A stretch of DNA of 64,000 nucleotides from Coffea arabica (Eukaryota > Streptophyta > Magnoliopsida > Gentianales > Rubiaceae): the NCBI RefSeq assembly GCF_036785885.1, contig NC_092326.1:7874001-7938000 (forward strand), given 5' to 3'. The notes beneath the pieces are model-generated. The model did not search any database and had not been told where the DNA came from. It was given only the letters and a program-made list of their open reading frames with translations. The translations under genes and the position numbers were made by a program. The number at the start of each line of letters is the position of its first letter. Position 1 is the stretch's first letter. Below, one piece after another: positions 23,401 to 35,111 of the stretch.

Positions 23401-25442
23401 CCGATTCTGTGCTTCTTCTTTTTCAATTAGGTGTTCTTTTATTTCTGACCAATTAAGATTGCAAGTCATGGTCAAGAAAATATCCGGTTTGCCAAATTTT
23501 TGGACCAAGGTCATTGCATCTATGTATTTTCTTCTCATATTTCTTGGCTCTCTAATAAAACTTGTCAATAAAAAAAATTCTCTGACAAATATTTGCTACC
23601 TGAGTTTCACCAGCAGCCACAGAGTCTTGTATTCCTTGCAAAAACTCTCCTTATTTCCTTTTGTTGTGATCTAAAAAAATCTAGTCTTTAAGATTCAAGC
23701 TTAACATACATATCCACTATAAATTGCTGAATTAATCTAGCAAAATGAAGCAAAAAAGACTCATTATCATCCCTTATCTGGAACTTATAAGCATAATACT
23801 CTCTCACATAAACAAAATTTGGATCATTATCAATCTTCGCCATTGCTGGTAGACAAATTGCAGAATAATTAGTTAATTTACTATACTGAACTGAACTACA
23901 AATAGATGAATAAGATTGGCTACACCTACCATCTTGTTCCATCTGTAATAGTTCTTCAACAGTAGCAGCAAGCATTGGGGAAATTGAACTTTCAGAATTC
24001 TTATTTCGAGTCTTTTTCTTGTGGATTTTTTTTCCTTTTTTTTGGATTCCCTGATGCCAATCGAGTTCACCAAAAGGAAAAAGAAGAGGGTACTGCAAGG
24101 GGTCATAACAGCCATAGTAATATTCTATACTGTGACAATGACCACCATGAGTATGGACTCGAATATTTCTCCTGCTTGTTTCCCCATTTTCTTCTCTTTC
24201 AATCCACAATGCAGTAACTTGGGAGACCGTAGGTTTGTTAAATACCCTTTGGTCTACACCAGGTAGCGTTCTCAAGACAATACAATAAGTATCAAGGTTA
24301 TGAACTTCTCTTAAACCACGAAAAAATCGAGCATATGGATTGTGTTAAAGGATATTCATAACCTTCTGGATAATACTTTCTGTTAGCCTTGGACATGCAT
24401 TTAAACGATTTGTCAGCTCATTTTCAGTATCATGAAAATACAACTGCAAATTTTTTGAGGCCTCTAGGTCACTAATGAAGTGATAAACTTGCCCCTGAAT
24501 CCTAAATATATAGACCCCTTTATTTCTCTTTGCTAGATTCTTGTCGCACTTAACTCCAAAAGAAGTGAAAGCAAAAATATTGTTAATTGTTCTTATACAT
24601 ATTCTAAATAATTTTGCCTCTTCTGAAGATGAAGTTAATAGCTCTTTTAAAGAAGCTGGAATTGGGTTGCTGGCTAACACTATGTCTCCATTAGAACAGC
24701 AAGAGTTGGGTGTTTCATGGGAAAATTTTTTTGCACCACAATGTGGGCAATCTGGTTGTTTTGGAAGAATGCTTGCCGCACCTGGAATGCAATCTAACAA
24801 GTCTCGCCCTTTTTTTGAACTCTTCCTATGATCAATAAAAGATCGATTTCAAATGGCTTAACTTGTTTAATAAACAATAATAAGATATAAAATACCCAAG
24901 TTATTTAACAATGTAAATGTTAAAAGACCTGTACGTTTTCTGTTAGTTTTCCGTTGATTTTGTTCAAGTATTCCTGTAAAGTAGAGTCCAATATCAACCA
25001 CTTGAATTAGATAAATTAAATAATTGGAAGAAAATGATTTTCAGTATTCAATTTAAAGCTAAAAATGTTTTGAAGATACATAAAATCAGTTACTTGATGG
25101 GAAGAACTATATTAATAAGCAGTGCTATATTAAGTACCTGAAAACGGGGACGCATTCGATTGTGATTGGTGAACAACTTGATTAGACTGATTTAAAATCT
25201 CAACACCCTCAGGATTATGCTGTTCAGTTGTACTTATGAGAGGTTGCAAACTTTTAGATCCTATATTCTGTGCTTGATCCAGCTGATTTTGCTTAGTTTT
25301 TTTTGCTGTCATCTTAAGCACTCTCTGTTTCCGTCGATTTCTATAGGTGGAAGATTCAGCTATTGAAAATTCCGACGGGATAGACATACATGATTGCAAA
25401 CTATTCAAGTTTGCATTTGGTAGCGAAAATGTGTTAGCAAAA

Positions 25443-25976
25443 TGTTAGGAAATTGGCTTAATTTCTTTTAGATAGAATTCTTATTTGGTGTGGGAAGTAA
25501 CTAGTTTCCTAATTGGATTTAGTTACTTGAAGTAGTAGTCAAGTAAATTCCTATTTAGCTAGATACTATTTTCTACTCTATATGAGTTTAGGAAATAGTA
25601 TTGGTTTCCAATTGTTATTTGTTTTTTTGGCAGTAATATTCTCTATAAATAGGTGGGTTGACATACTACACAAGAGACACACAAGGGACACAAGGGGCAT
25701 CATGTAGCCTTATACATGGGGTGTGAGAGAGGGTTCTTGGGAGATGAGAGATGGTATACAAGGGTTGGGTTTGGGTTTAAGTTGTATTCTTGTATAGGGT
25801 TTTCCTCTCATAATAAAGAATAGATTTTCTCTCCGTGGACGTAGACTCAATGGTGGAGTCGAACCACATTAAATATTGTGTGTCATCTATCTTTCATGCT
25901 TGTGACTTGTTTCTTCATTAAATTGTTGTGCACTTGATATCTCAATAGTTGTTTATTCCGCGCCTGGATCCTAACA
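25443..25976 (+). repeat. TRIM 5' LTR
   Basis: Starts TGTTAGGAAATTGGC and ends GGATCCTAACA, 534 bp. It contains a TATAAATAG promoter word near 25644 and an AATAAAG polyadenylation-like word near 25812. It is followed by the primer binding site. Confidence 0.92.
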
Positions 25977-26745
25977 AGTGGAATCAGAGCTTGGTTGTGA
26001 GACTGGGCTGCTCAAGATTCATAGTTGGATCCTAGTTAACTATTGAGATCAAGTGGATTGGTAGTTGTCACCAATTGAACAATTTAATGGGTGGTATTCT
26101 TGTTTCAATGGTTTGACAAAAAGCATTGATGGTGAAGGATAGGAAGTCGAAAAGCATGGAAATGCTTGACGGTGAATCTAGGCAGGTGATTCAAGGGTCA
26201 AGAAAAAGGTGGAGTCCAACGTTGATTTTGGACGTGAATCGGTAGAGACATTCTCACACCTCCAACGGTTGATTCTTTATCCCGATGAATTTTAGATTTT
26301 GGCTATGTTTTTTGGGTGGTGTGGCACGTGTCCCAAAAAAATAAGGAGATCTAATTTCTATGCGCCAGAAGACTCTGACAGGTACGAGTTTTTCGTTTTA
26401 GGTGGAGTCTTGGAAACCACATGTGGCGAGACAGTCCTGAGAATGGGAAGAAGTATGGTGACTTTACCACTTGATTGCCTCAATGATTAGGGTTAGAGCT
26501 CATAGAAGGGGATCCCAGATTGCAAGTGGTGGTAAGAAGAAATTCTGTAAAGGGAGATGGTGAATTGAGGCACCTTCTCACGAGTCAACTAGAGGTTGGA
26601 CTCGGGATAACTACACATGTTCATTTGTCGATTGAATCAATTTGGTATCAGGACTGTATTGATTCGGGTGTGTAGCTTGGTACCATATTATTTGGTAGTT
26701 GAAGGCAAATGGTTGCTAAAAGGAATTTTCGCCAAGGTGGAGATT

Positions 26746-27279
26746 TGTTAGGAAATTGGCTTAATTTCTTTTAGATAGAATTCTTATTTGGTGTGGGAAG
26801 TACCTAGTTTCCTAATTGGATTTAGTTACTTGAAGTAGTAGTCAAGTAAATTCCTATTTAACTAGATACTATTTTCTACTCTATATGAGTTTAAGAAATA
26901 GTATTGATTTTCAATTGTTATTTATTTTTTTGGTAGTAATGTTCTTTATAAATAGGTGGGTTAGCATACAACACAAGAGACACACAAGGGACACAAGGGG
27001 CATCATGTAGCCTTATACATGGGGTGTGAGAGAAGATTCTTGGGAGATGAGAGATGGTATACAAGGGTTGGGTTTGGGTTCAAGTTGTATTCTTGTATAG
27101 GGTTTTCCTCTCATAATAAATAATAGGTTTTCTCTCCGTGGACGTAGACTCAATGGTGGAGCCGAACCACGTTAAATATTGTGTGTCATCTATCTTTCAT
27201 GCTTGTGACTTGTTTATTCATTAAATTGTTGTGCACTTGATATCTCAATAGTTGTTTATTCCGCGCCTGGATCCTAACA
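26746..27279 (+). repeat. TRIM 3' LTR
   Basis: 534 bp with no length difference from the 5' LTR and about 20 substitutions by eye, mostly transitions. It is preceded by the polypurine tract and followed by the CAAAA target duplication. Confidence 0.92.
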
Positions 27280-27927
27280 CAAAATCCGGTATTAGAGGCT
27301 GAACAGATTTAGAGACATTTGGAAGAGGGCCTATAATCTGCGATCTCATACATTCTTGTTGACTTGAATGTTTTTTCTGAGATCTCTGAACTTTCAATGC
27401 ATGAGCTTTCTCTTTCCGATGATGTCTTAAAGTTACGCTTTGGCTATTTGCAAATTCAAATGACGCATCCATACCACTTTGCGTACTATTTGAATTTATA
27501 TCGAATAAAGACAACCTGGGAAGAGACTGAACAATAGAAAGCTCAGTCACAATCTTAGGAAGGTCTACAATCTGATTTTCTAAAGAGGCTACCTCAAAAA
27601 GTTGGTTTGTTTGAGATGCTTTGGCCTGTGATCTCACACTCATTTGTGTAGGATACTCTGTCAGGTTGGAAGTGTGCCTCCCTGTAAACTGGAATAGTGC
27701 AGGCGTACACACTTGCATATTACTCAAATTTACAGGTGGCGAGGAAGACGCAATAGCAGAAGGCAAAGCTCCTACACTATGACATTTTATTGCTCTATCT
27801 AATCGTTTCTTTTTCCATCTGAGAACTGCATCTTTTCTATAATTTTTTTCCTCATCATTTGACCCACCTCAAACTGAGAAATCACAGTAGGCACATTATC
27901 ACAATTTTCTTTGATCACAGAGTCCAT

Positions 27928-30180
27928 GACAAAAAAAGAAAATTACTATGCAAGGCTTTCTATATGGAACAGACATTCATTCTCATCATGTGAAGGCTTT
28001 TACTCTCATAATAGAAAGAAAACCATTAACTACATCGTGTATCTCACAATCATGTAAAAATGAAACAGATAACAATTAATATGCCTGAAGCTTAAAACTT
28101 TTAACATGAGACACACAACCTGTAATATAATCAACAGCCGATAAAATCCAAATCCCTTAAACAAAAAGAAGCAGCATAAAATTTAGTTTCTTAGACAAAC
28201 CTGAGAACTGAATATACCAACTTGTTGGAGCAAAAGATGCACACCAAATAGAATAGCCAGCTTCAGTTGAAGAGACAGGTCGACATTTTGTAAGCATAGG
28301 CAAAAAAAAAAAAGCAAATTCAGTATAAGAAAAGGAAGAATAAAGATTCACAATGAAAAAAAAAACTAAAGAATTACAGTAGCAGTGCTAGACGCCGTTT
28401 TCATAACTCCATAAAACTTATTGTTTAGTTATGAGCTAGAAGTATAAAAATATGCTTTCAAGTAAAGTAAGCACATTGTGAGAAGAAAATCAATCAAATT
28501 AATAAATGATGGTCTTATAACTCTCATTATTGATCCATTAACTATTACGTTAAGTTTTACTGCTAGCGAAAACACAGTCAAATGATCTGAGCCCAAAACA
28601 TTGTCTAGATAAGCTGTTTACTAATATTGTTATATAATGGTGAAAATCAGAAAAAAAAAAAAACTTGATCCTATAAGGTTATGAAGACATGTCTACCTGT
28701 GGTAGAGGTGATAGTTTGCAGATTTAGAGACTTTGAGATCATGGCATTTATGAATCATTAACATATTCTTAGTGACAATTTTAGTCTTTATTGTTGATAG
28801 GAAGTCAACGTGGCCATGGTCTCCTATATCCCTGTATATGGCTGAAGTTGCAGCTGTTTCCTAAGTTGCTATAATACATGGCTTCTACATGGATGTTTAG
28901 TTAATTAATAAGTAGACTGATAAATCTGTTTTTTAAGGAGAGGCCAAAGAAAAAGTGCAATGGAAAATAATTAAGTATACAGGTTCTTCATAGATCATAA
29001 TCTTAAGTGACTATAGTTTCTGCAGTAGTATTTTTGATTCATGATATATGTAGTTTTTGCACCATAACCTACCAAAATTTGATTTACAAAAAATTTCTTG
29101 AAAGGGAACGAAAATTTGTCAACAAATATTGAAAAAGCAACATCCTTTTTTTTTCAGAAAAAAACAAAGTATCAATTCCAATATCTTAAGTAAAGTCAAG
29201 AGGTTGATATCAATGGCAAGAAGTGAACTTTATCTAAACGAAACTGATCATCAAAATATCTAAGCTTCTAAATTGGCCGAAAATGAAAAATCAAAAAGCT
29301 AATTGAACGGCTAACCCAAACACAACTGCAAAAGGAACAACAAAGAATGCAAGCAATGCAAATTAAATAGGAAAAAGAAAAGAAGAATAAACCTGATTAA
29401 GTGAAGTATTATATTGAATTACAGATCGAATTACAGGAGCAAAAAAACCATTTGAAATATTACAAATGAAAAGGACCCTTACCAAAGCTAGAGGCAGAAA
29501 AAGCTCCGTTCCAAACGCAAGGTCTTCAGAGAAAGAAATACACCCTTTATATGGGCACTTTCTTTTCTTTTCCTTTTTAAAACCTAAAAACCTAAATTAC
29601 TACTCACTTAATGTCTATCACATCAAATCCCTGAAAATATGATTTAGAATTACGGCGTTCATGGGAAAATTGGATGGTTGCAAAACCAATTCTAGTACAA
29701 ATGAAAGAAATCAAACGGCTGGCCACTTTTGTGGGGAAAAATCCCTGAATTTTGGGGGAAAAAGAAAACACCTAATCTCTTAGGGATTTCAAGCCTTCCA
29801 TCCTTCCAAGTACAATAAGCATGTGAAGGAGCCATCTTTGCTATAGGAAGGGAAGAGTACTTGCTGGTACTTTCACCCGAAGAAGAAGAAAAGAAGAGAT
29901 GCTGGTTTCTTGTTTGTCTGAAATGTTTGAAATGAAATGGACTGGTTGTTTGAAGTGTTCGTCTGAAGTGTTTGAAATGAAATGGGTCCCATTGGTTCTA
30001 TTACAATGTAACGGGCAATGGAATGTCTTCTTGCTGGTTCTGTTGGTTTCTTGTATGCCTTTGTTCCATTGTCGCTCTCATTAAAAAAAATCCAGCCAAG
30101 TGTCAAATAAGTACCAAGCCACTTGTCAAAAAAAGAGCTGCTACAGTGATCACCACTCTCTTTTTATTATACTTGAAGGA
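27928..30180 (-). other. Helitron B 5' non-coding region
   Basis: About 2.2 kb between the Rep start and the proposed 5' terminus. It is AT-rich and contains the presumed 5' UTR intron and promoter. An imperfect 45-bp tandem repeat lies at 29916-29990 (GTCTGAARTGTTTGAAATGA at the head of both units). Open frames at 28157-28351 and 29873-30106 have no recognisable domain. Confidence 0.5.
29483..29553 (-). promoter_or_regulatory. Presumed promoter and non-coding first exon of Helitron B Rep
   Basis: On the minus strand a TATA element, CATATAAAG, lies at 29553-29545. The presumed first exon lies just downstream and ends at a good donor (TTTG|GTAAGG, exon end 29483). A candidate acceptor (CATAG) at 27947-27946 lies just before the Rep ATG at 27927, which would make a 1.5-kb 5' UTR intron. 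This comes from motif positions only; no transcript evidence is available. Confidence 0.4.
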
Positions 30181-31545
30181 AGTCAAATCATCAGACATTG
30201 TCGAGCATAACCGCCTGGCACTTGTGAAACTTAAGAGGCACCAAATCCCCAGTCGCATATTATGGTCGCTACGCAATCGCACAATTGCAGTCATTTAAAA
30301 CACCCCACGTGAGGTATGTATTTTGATTTCTCTTCTCTATCCTCTACCCAAGTCCAAAACAACTCCTTCCATCATCTATAGCTAATTTAGGAGTTGAGAA
30401 TAAAAAAGAAAAAAAAGAGAAATATTGAGTTATACGAAAAGGAAGAGAAGAAAATTTAATATTATTTAGGAGTTTATAAAAGATAGGAGATGATTTTAAA
30501 CACATAAGTCAATAAAATTTCATTAAATAGCTTTTCAAAAATAGAATGGACAATTTAAATTTTTTTTTGTAGGCTTTCCACAACTTTCCTCGTTTCTTGC
30601 CCATATTGGACGGAAGATTCTTTTTAATTATAGCTGATCTTTACCTACTTCCAAATCATTCGACCTTTTTTTTTTCTATGTCACTAAAACTCCCAAACGA
30701 TGGAAACACCTACGTTTCTCTTCCTTTGTTTTCTTTTCTATTCAAATCTCATTTCCCAAACTAGTTAACTCACCAGTAGCCACCGCCACCATCACCACCA
30801 GACATGCAGCCAGTTCCTATTTCCCAGAAAAGTGTTTAACATCCATTTGTATGGAAGCCCAGGAATATTTAAGGTTAATATTCAAACTTTTTCTGCACCC
30901 AAACTCCAATTTAATCAGTAAATTAAGCATTATACCTTGTGAGTGTCTTTTAACTTAGATTCTATGACTTTGTGACAAAATCGTATCAGAAATGGTGAAG
31001 GTCTAAAGTCAACCCCTTAACTAAAACTTTATGGACCTAGTTTTGATTTCTGATGATGTTACTTCCATGAGTGGAGGGCGGCTGCAGCAGAATTATTGGG
31101 TTATGGTTTTTAAAACTTAAGATTTGTGTGTGTTAGTTGCTGGTTGTTGGTGGGATTTGCGGAGGGACCTGCCATGGCAGTTGGATTGAGGTAGATGGGT
31201 GGATTGGTGAAGGCGAATTCAGAGGAAGGGAAGTATTTTTTTTTTTGTGAGAAAGGGAAGAAACGAAACGTAAGGCGCCGAGTTAGGTTGCCCCATGGTT
31301 CATTCCTTTATTCAGCAAAGAAGGAAGTTCACTGGCTTACCTGCTTTTTGCCTCTTTAAATGAGACATAAACTTTTTACCAGTAGGAAGGAAAAAGTGAA
31401 GGACTATCGATTAATTAAAACATAACAACATCATCTGCATTTACTAAAATAACGGGAAAAATATTATCTCCAATCTTGATTTTCCAACATTGGACAGAAA
31501 CCAACTCTCCCGCATTCCAGCCTCTAGTTGGGCAAGAGCATGCAG
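30181..31545. other. Spacer without recognised genes
   Basis: Flank of Helitron B. I see no coding domain, RNA gene or delimited repeat. There are several T-rich tracts and a short CACCGCCACCATCACCACC stretch near 30781. Confidence 0.5.
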
Positions 31546-31555
31546 AGATTTAAGC

Positions 31556-32594
31556 TATGTTTTCAGACTCGGACCGGGTATCGACTCGGTCAGGGTCAGG
31601 GGTCAATGGGTTCGACCGGGTTCGACCGGGGGTTAAATCAGATGACGTCATAAATAAAAATTATTTAAAAATTAAAATATTATATTTAAAATATCTAAGA
31701 TCATGTTAATATTAACAAAGGTATATTCATATATGTTTAATGTTTCAAATGTATTTAACAATAAAATACAAAGAAATTAGAATAATCAAGGAGCAATTTA
31801 TATTATTTAATGAATATTAACAAGTTTAGAATTAAAATTATGGACTTGATTAAAAAATAACACCAAACTTTAGGACAATATTTATAAAGTATGAAATATT
31901 TGAGGTATATTAATAGTTTTTAACAACTTAAGGATCAAAACATAATATTGAAAATGTTTTGATCCTATATCAGATGAAAGTGCTTTGAAGTTTGACCCTA
32001 CGCCACACCTCTCATTTCTTCCTCTACTCCTGACGGTGTCATTTCATCTTCCTGCAACTCCTTTCTTCATCTTCCACGCCATTCTGCAACTCCTTTCTTC
32101 TTCTTCATCTTTTTTTTTTATTTCATTTTCATTCTTATTTTATTAGTTATTTGTTCTCAAACCCATGAAATATCATGCTTTTATCTGATTTCTGCAAACT
32201 GTTCTCTTCTCCACGCTCTTTTTTGCATTTTTTGGTCTCTTTTTTTCTTTTGAATACAAGATCTAAGATTATATCTTATTTTAAAAAAGGGGTAAAACAT
32301 TGATTTTTCATGCTTGAATTGAACTCAAAGAGTGAAAATGGATTTGCGGAGGAGGGAGAACTCACAAGGATTTGGGGTTAAGAGGTCAGGAAGGGTAAAA
32401 AAGAATTTAAAAATGGAGAATAAGAAAAACCCGGTTCGTACGGGTTCTTCAGGTTTCCGGTCAAACCTGATCAAAACCGGGGTTTGACCGAGTCTTGACC
32501 AATCCGAGTTTTTAAGATAGCTCGGACCGGACACTTGGCCGGTTCCCGGTTCAACCGGTCGGACCGGCCGGTCCGGTCCGAGTTTGAAAACACA
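31556..32594. mobile_element. MULE-type MITE with 10-bp target duplication
   Basis: The direct repeat AGATTTAAGC flanks the element on both sides (31546-31555 and 32595-32604). The ends are inverted repeats with consensus TRTGTTTTCARACTCGG, continuing into GGACCGG-rich DNA. The 1039-bp interior is AT-rich and non-coding, with a GACCGG-rich zone near each end. A 9-10 bp duplication with such termini points to a Mutator-like non-autonomous element. The frame at 32325-32606 on minus is a by-product of the GACCGG repeats. Confidence 0.8.
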
Positions 32595-32739
32595 AGATTT
32601 AAGCATCCATTGCCAAGCAAAAATAGTTTAGATGTCATTTGGCATCAAAAGCAACAACAAAGGATAGAGATAATGAGGGAAACTCTTCATTTCAACAAGT
32701 ATCCTCACCTTGGTAGATTTCTACCAATATTTTCAACTA

Positions 32740-33097
32740 CTTTCTCCGTCCCACTTTAATAGTTCTGTTTTCCTTTTTCGTTTGTCCCAAATTGTAGTCC
32801 ACATTCCAATTGAAGAATGTAATTGTCTTTTAATTTTTCTAAAATATCCTTATTTAATGTAAGTTGTTATTATTATAGACTACTTTATTTAATATAAATT
32901 GTTAGCATTGAATATAACCTACCCCATTTAATGCATTTAGATTTTTCAAAATATATTAATATACGAAAAGCCAACTTTATTTAATGCAAGGGTATTTTAG
33001 GAAACTAGTAATCCAAATTTGTTTTTCTAACAAAGTTAACTACTTTTTCTTAAACTGTATGAAAAAAATACTAGGACTATCAAAATTGGAGAGGGAG
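32740..33097. mobile_element. Stowaway-like MITE (Tc1/mariner)
   Basis: The left end CTTTCTCCGTCCCACTTTAA and the right end, whose reverse complement begins CTCCCTCTCC, resemble the classic plant CTCCCTCCGTCCC termini. TA dinucleotides flank both sides (32738-32739, 33098-33099). The element is 358 bp, AT-rich and without coding capacity. Confidence 0.75.
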
Positions 33098-33099
33098 TA

Positions 33100-34272
33100 T
33101 ATCCTAATAAAGACTACACCAGACCGTGATTCTCGTACAAGCGCCTTATCCTAGCAAACCAAAGTGGTAACACTTGAGACTACTATTAGCGGCAACATGC
33201 CAGAAACTTCTGCTGCCCTGAATCCACTTTCAGCCATTGTGGTCCATCACTAATTTATCCTAATGGACATTATGCCCTGAATGAATCAAGACACAGGCAA
33301 CTCCCTATTCATTACTACTTCAATCGAGTTATGGCATTTCTACCCCACTCCAGCAATTATGACAGTCATACAGCCCTCTTAGTAGCAGCTTTTGGTGTCT
33401 CCTAGAAACGATCAAGGTTCTTACTACTGATTCTGTTTCATAACATCAACATGACAGGAATTTCACCAACTTCACTGCTAACTTGCAATCAGCTCTATCC
33501 GGCTCTGCTGAAAATGTATAGCAAATCTGCTCCTCCAACTTTTCTAGAGTTCTTGATAGCTTGCAGCCTCAACCATAAAAAATCAATCAATTTAACCTCT
33601 TCTCAAACAGGACAAAAATGGCATCATCCAGCTACTCTGGTGGCTCTCATTTACTTCATGATCTTCACTCAATAAGACCAGATTTGACACTGGACTTCAC
33701 AATGGAAACCGTTTCCTACATAAGGACAAAAAAGCTTTATAGCTTCTCATTTTGCTAAAGATCCCAGGCAACAAAACCAAGGATGTCACTCATTTGCAGA
33801 GAAAGTGGTCCCACTATTATTACATGCAAATGCATCATCTTAATCTCCAGAATCCGCAAATATGAAAACAGTGGCTAAAAGGTCTACTTCCTGCTCTTAC
33901 AACGAAGGCTTCATTTTTACAGTCCCCATTCTTCATTTTCCTCGTCGCTCTACCACTCTCAAAATGAGTTCAAAATAGAAAGACCAATTACTCTTAAAAG
34001 GTCAACTACTGATTAACTGATGAATGCATTTGTTTGCAACTCTGAATGGTTTCAACTAAAGATGTTCAAATACTTGAGAACAACTTGTTAGACAATAGGA
34101 CGTTTTATTTTTTAGATCACACCATCCATGGTTTCATCAAACAAAAGGATCTTTATCCAGTGAAAATAATCTTTTTAACTAACCTCTTTATTCAAAGAAT
34201 CGAAATTTTTAAATTTTCGCTACATATACATATTTGATTCCTTATAGGAAGGATTTTGGAAGGAGAGTCAAT
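33100..34272. other. Spacer without recognised genes
   Basis: Less AT-rich than its neighbours, but no open frame has a recognisable domain (33451-33675 and 34046-34237 are short and unmatched). It could hold a degraded exon or UTR that I cannot identify. Confidence 0.4.
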
Positions 34273-34280
34273 GGGAAGAG

Positions 34281-35103
34281 TAGAGGTGGCAAATCAACCC
34301 ACTTAACTAGATTTATCCATACCCGTTCATGAATAGATGGGTATGGGTATCTTAAATTTTTGTATATGGGTATAAATGGGTTACCCAATAATACCCATTT
34401 AATAAATGGGTATTATTGGGTAACCCATCAAACCCAATTAACCCATTTAAAATTCTCTTCCCCCCAAGTCTCTTCTTTTCCCCTACCTTTTTTTTGTCAA
34501 GTTTTTCATTTTGTCATGATGTTAACATTATTATTATTATTATTATTTGTTGGTTTTATCTTATTATTTTATTTTTTCTTAGTTTGTTTATTTGCTCATT
34601 TTTTAGCATTACCAATTTATGATAAATTTTAGTCTATTTTCTTATCTTTATAAAATGAAAATTTAAATTTATATATGAAAAAAATGTTAGGGGTTCAAAA
34701 TTTTTGGATTAAATTTTTATATTAATTTTTATAGTACTTAATTCAAATTTTTATATTCGTATTATTCAATTATTAAATAATAGGTAATTTTGTGATATAG
34801 AGTATAAATGAAAAAAATTGGTAATTAAGTTTATTGAACATTATAAGTAAATATTTAAAACTAATGATGGGTACAAAGAGTGGTATAAATTGATAACCTA
34901 GTTTACAAAAATGAATTTAAATAAGTTTGCAAAAAGTTAAAATAAATGAGTTATAAATGGGTAATTGGGTTACCCAATTCATTTTTTGACTTTTCCATTT
35001 ATACCCATCTAATTAAATGGGTATAAATGAGTTGATTCACGTATACCCATTACCCATTTTACCCAACCCAAACCCGTCTAAGTCACCCATTTTGACACCT
35101 CTA
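34281..35103. mobile_element. hAT-type MITE with 8-bp target duplication
   Basis: The duplication GGGAAGAG lies at 34273-34280 and 35104-35111. The terminal inverted repeat is TAGAGGTGKCAAA. Sub-terminal zones are packed with GGGTA/TACCC words (ACCCATTTA, ATGGGTAT) on both sides, which is typical of hAT non-autonomous elements. It is 823 bp; the open frames at 34360-34632 and 34416-34622 are low-complexity and not genes. Confidence 0.85.
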
Positions 35104-35111
35104 GGGAAGAG

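Larger units (their letters stand above)
25443..27279 (+). mobile_element. TRIM: small non-autonomous LTR retrotransposon nested in Helitron Rep
   Basis: Two 534-bp LTRs (TGTTAGG...CCTAACA) flank a 769-bp internal region. The direct 5-bp target duplication CAAAA (25438-25442 and 27280-27284) is perfect. The primer binding site at 25979-25990 (TGGAATCAGAGC) differs by one base from the initiator-Met complement TGGTATCAGAGC. A polypurine tract, AAGGTGGAGATTT, lies at 26734-26746, overlapping the first T of the LTR. The internal region has no gag or pol; the frame at 26299-26490 has no domain. It must be mobilised by another element, probably copia-type given the primer and tract style. By eye the LTRs differ at about 20 of 534 positions. 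Confidence 0.93.
20509..27927 (-). pseudogene. Helitron Rep/helicase, copy B (full span, broken, interrupted by TRIM)
   Basis: The only copy here with the N-terminal half. The start is ATG 27927 (MDSVIKENCDN), with a one-base deletion soon after (near 27860). A Ser/Gln-rich first coding exon runs to 25138 with basic RRKQR and HRKEK clusters, and is split by the TRIM at 25443-27279; removing the TRIM and one target copy restores the frame. A 45-base exon lies at 24973-24929. The large exon from 24825 carries the zinc finger CPHCGAKKF...CC, FTSFGVKCD, a stop at 24345, then RTLPGVDQRVFNKP and HGGHCHSIEYYYGCYDPLQYP. From 24042 down it matches copy A: HUH, YIYKY and helicase motifs present, Walker A altered (GTEKS), and the same stops and frameshifts. 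Natural end at 20509. Confidence 0.9.
17121..30180 (-). mobile_element. Helitron copy B, nearly complete, with nested TRIM
   Basis: The 3' end is CTAG at 17121-17124 plus hairpin at 17130-17155. The proposed 5' end on the minus strand is TCCTTCAAGTATAATAAAAAG at 30180, followed by TTGACAAGTGGC, a composition typical of plant Helitron 5' ends. The 5' boundary is uncertain by about 10 bases and lacks the usual A before it. The element spans about 13.1 kb, of which 1.84 kb is a later TRIM insertion at 25443-27279. It carries the RPA1-like gene, the Rep/helicase gene and a presumed promoter with a 5' UTR intron. All shared lesions of copy A are present, so it is not autonomous. Confidence 0.85.

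Noticed and set aside
23873-24266. Overlapping frames around the Rep lysine-rich segment of copy B
   Set aside because: Shadows of the Rep frame, driven by A/T-rich codons.
26299-26490. A coding gene inside the TRIM
   Set aside because: It is short, has no domain, and TRIM elements characteristically lack coding sequence.
27245-27766. A stand-alone host gene of 173 codons on the minus strand
   Set aside because: It is the first coding exon of the Helitron Rep gene, cut at the TRIM insertion; its last codons lie in the TRIM LTR.
31600-31630. tRNA B-box-like GGTTCGACC words
   Set aside because: They are part of the GACCGGGTTC repeats in the MULE-type MITE, with no cloverleaf around them.
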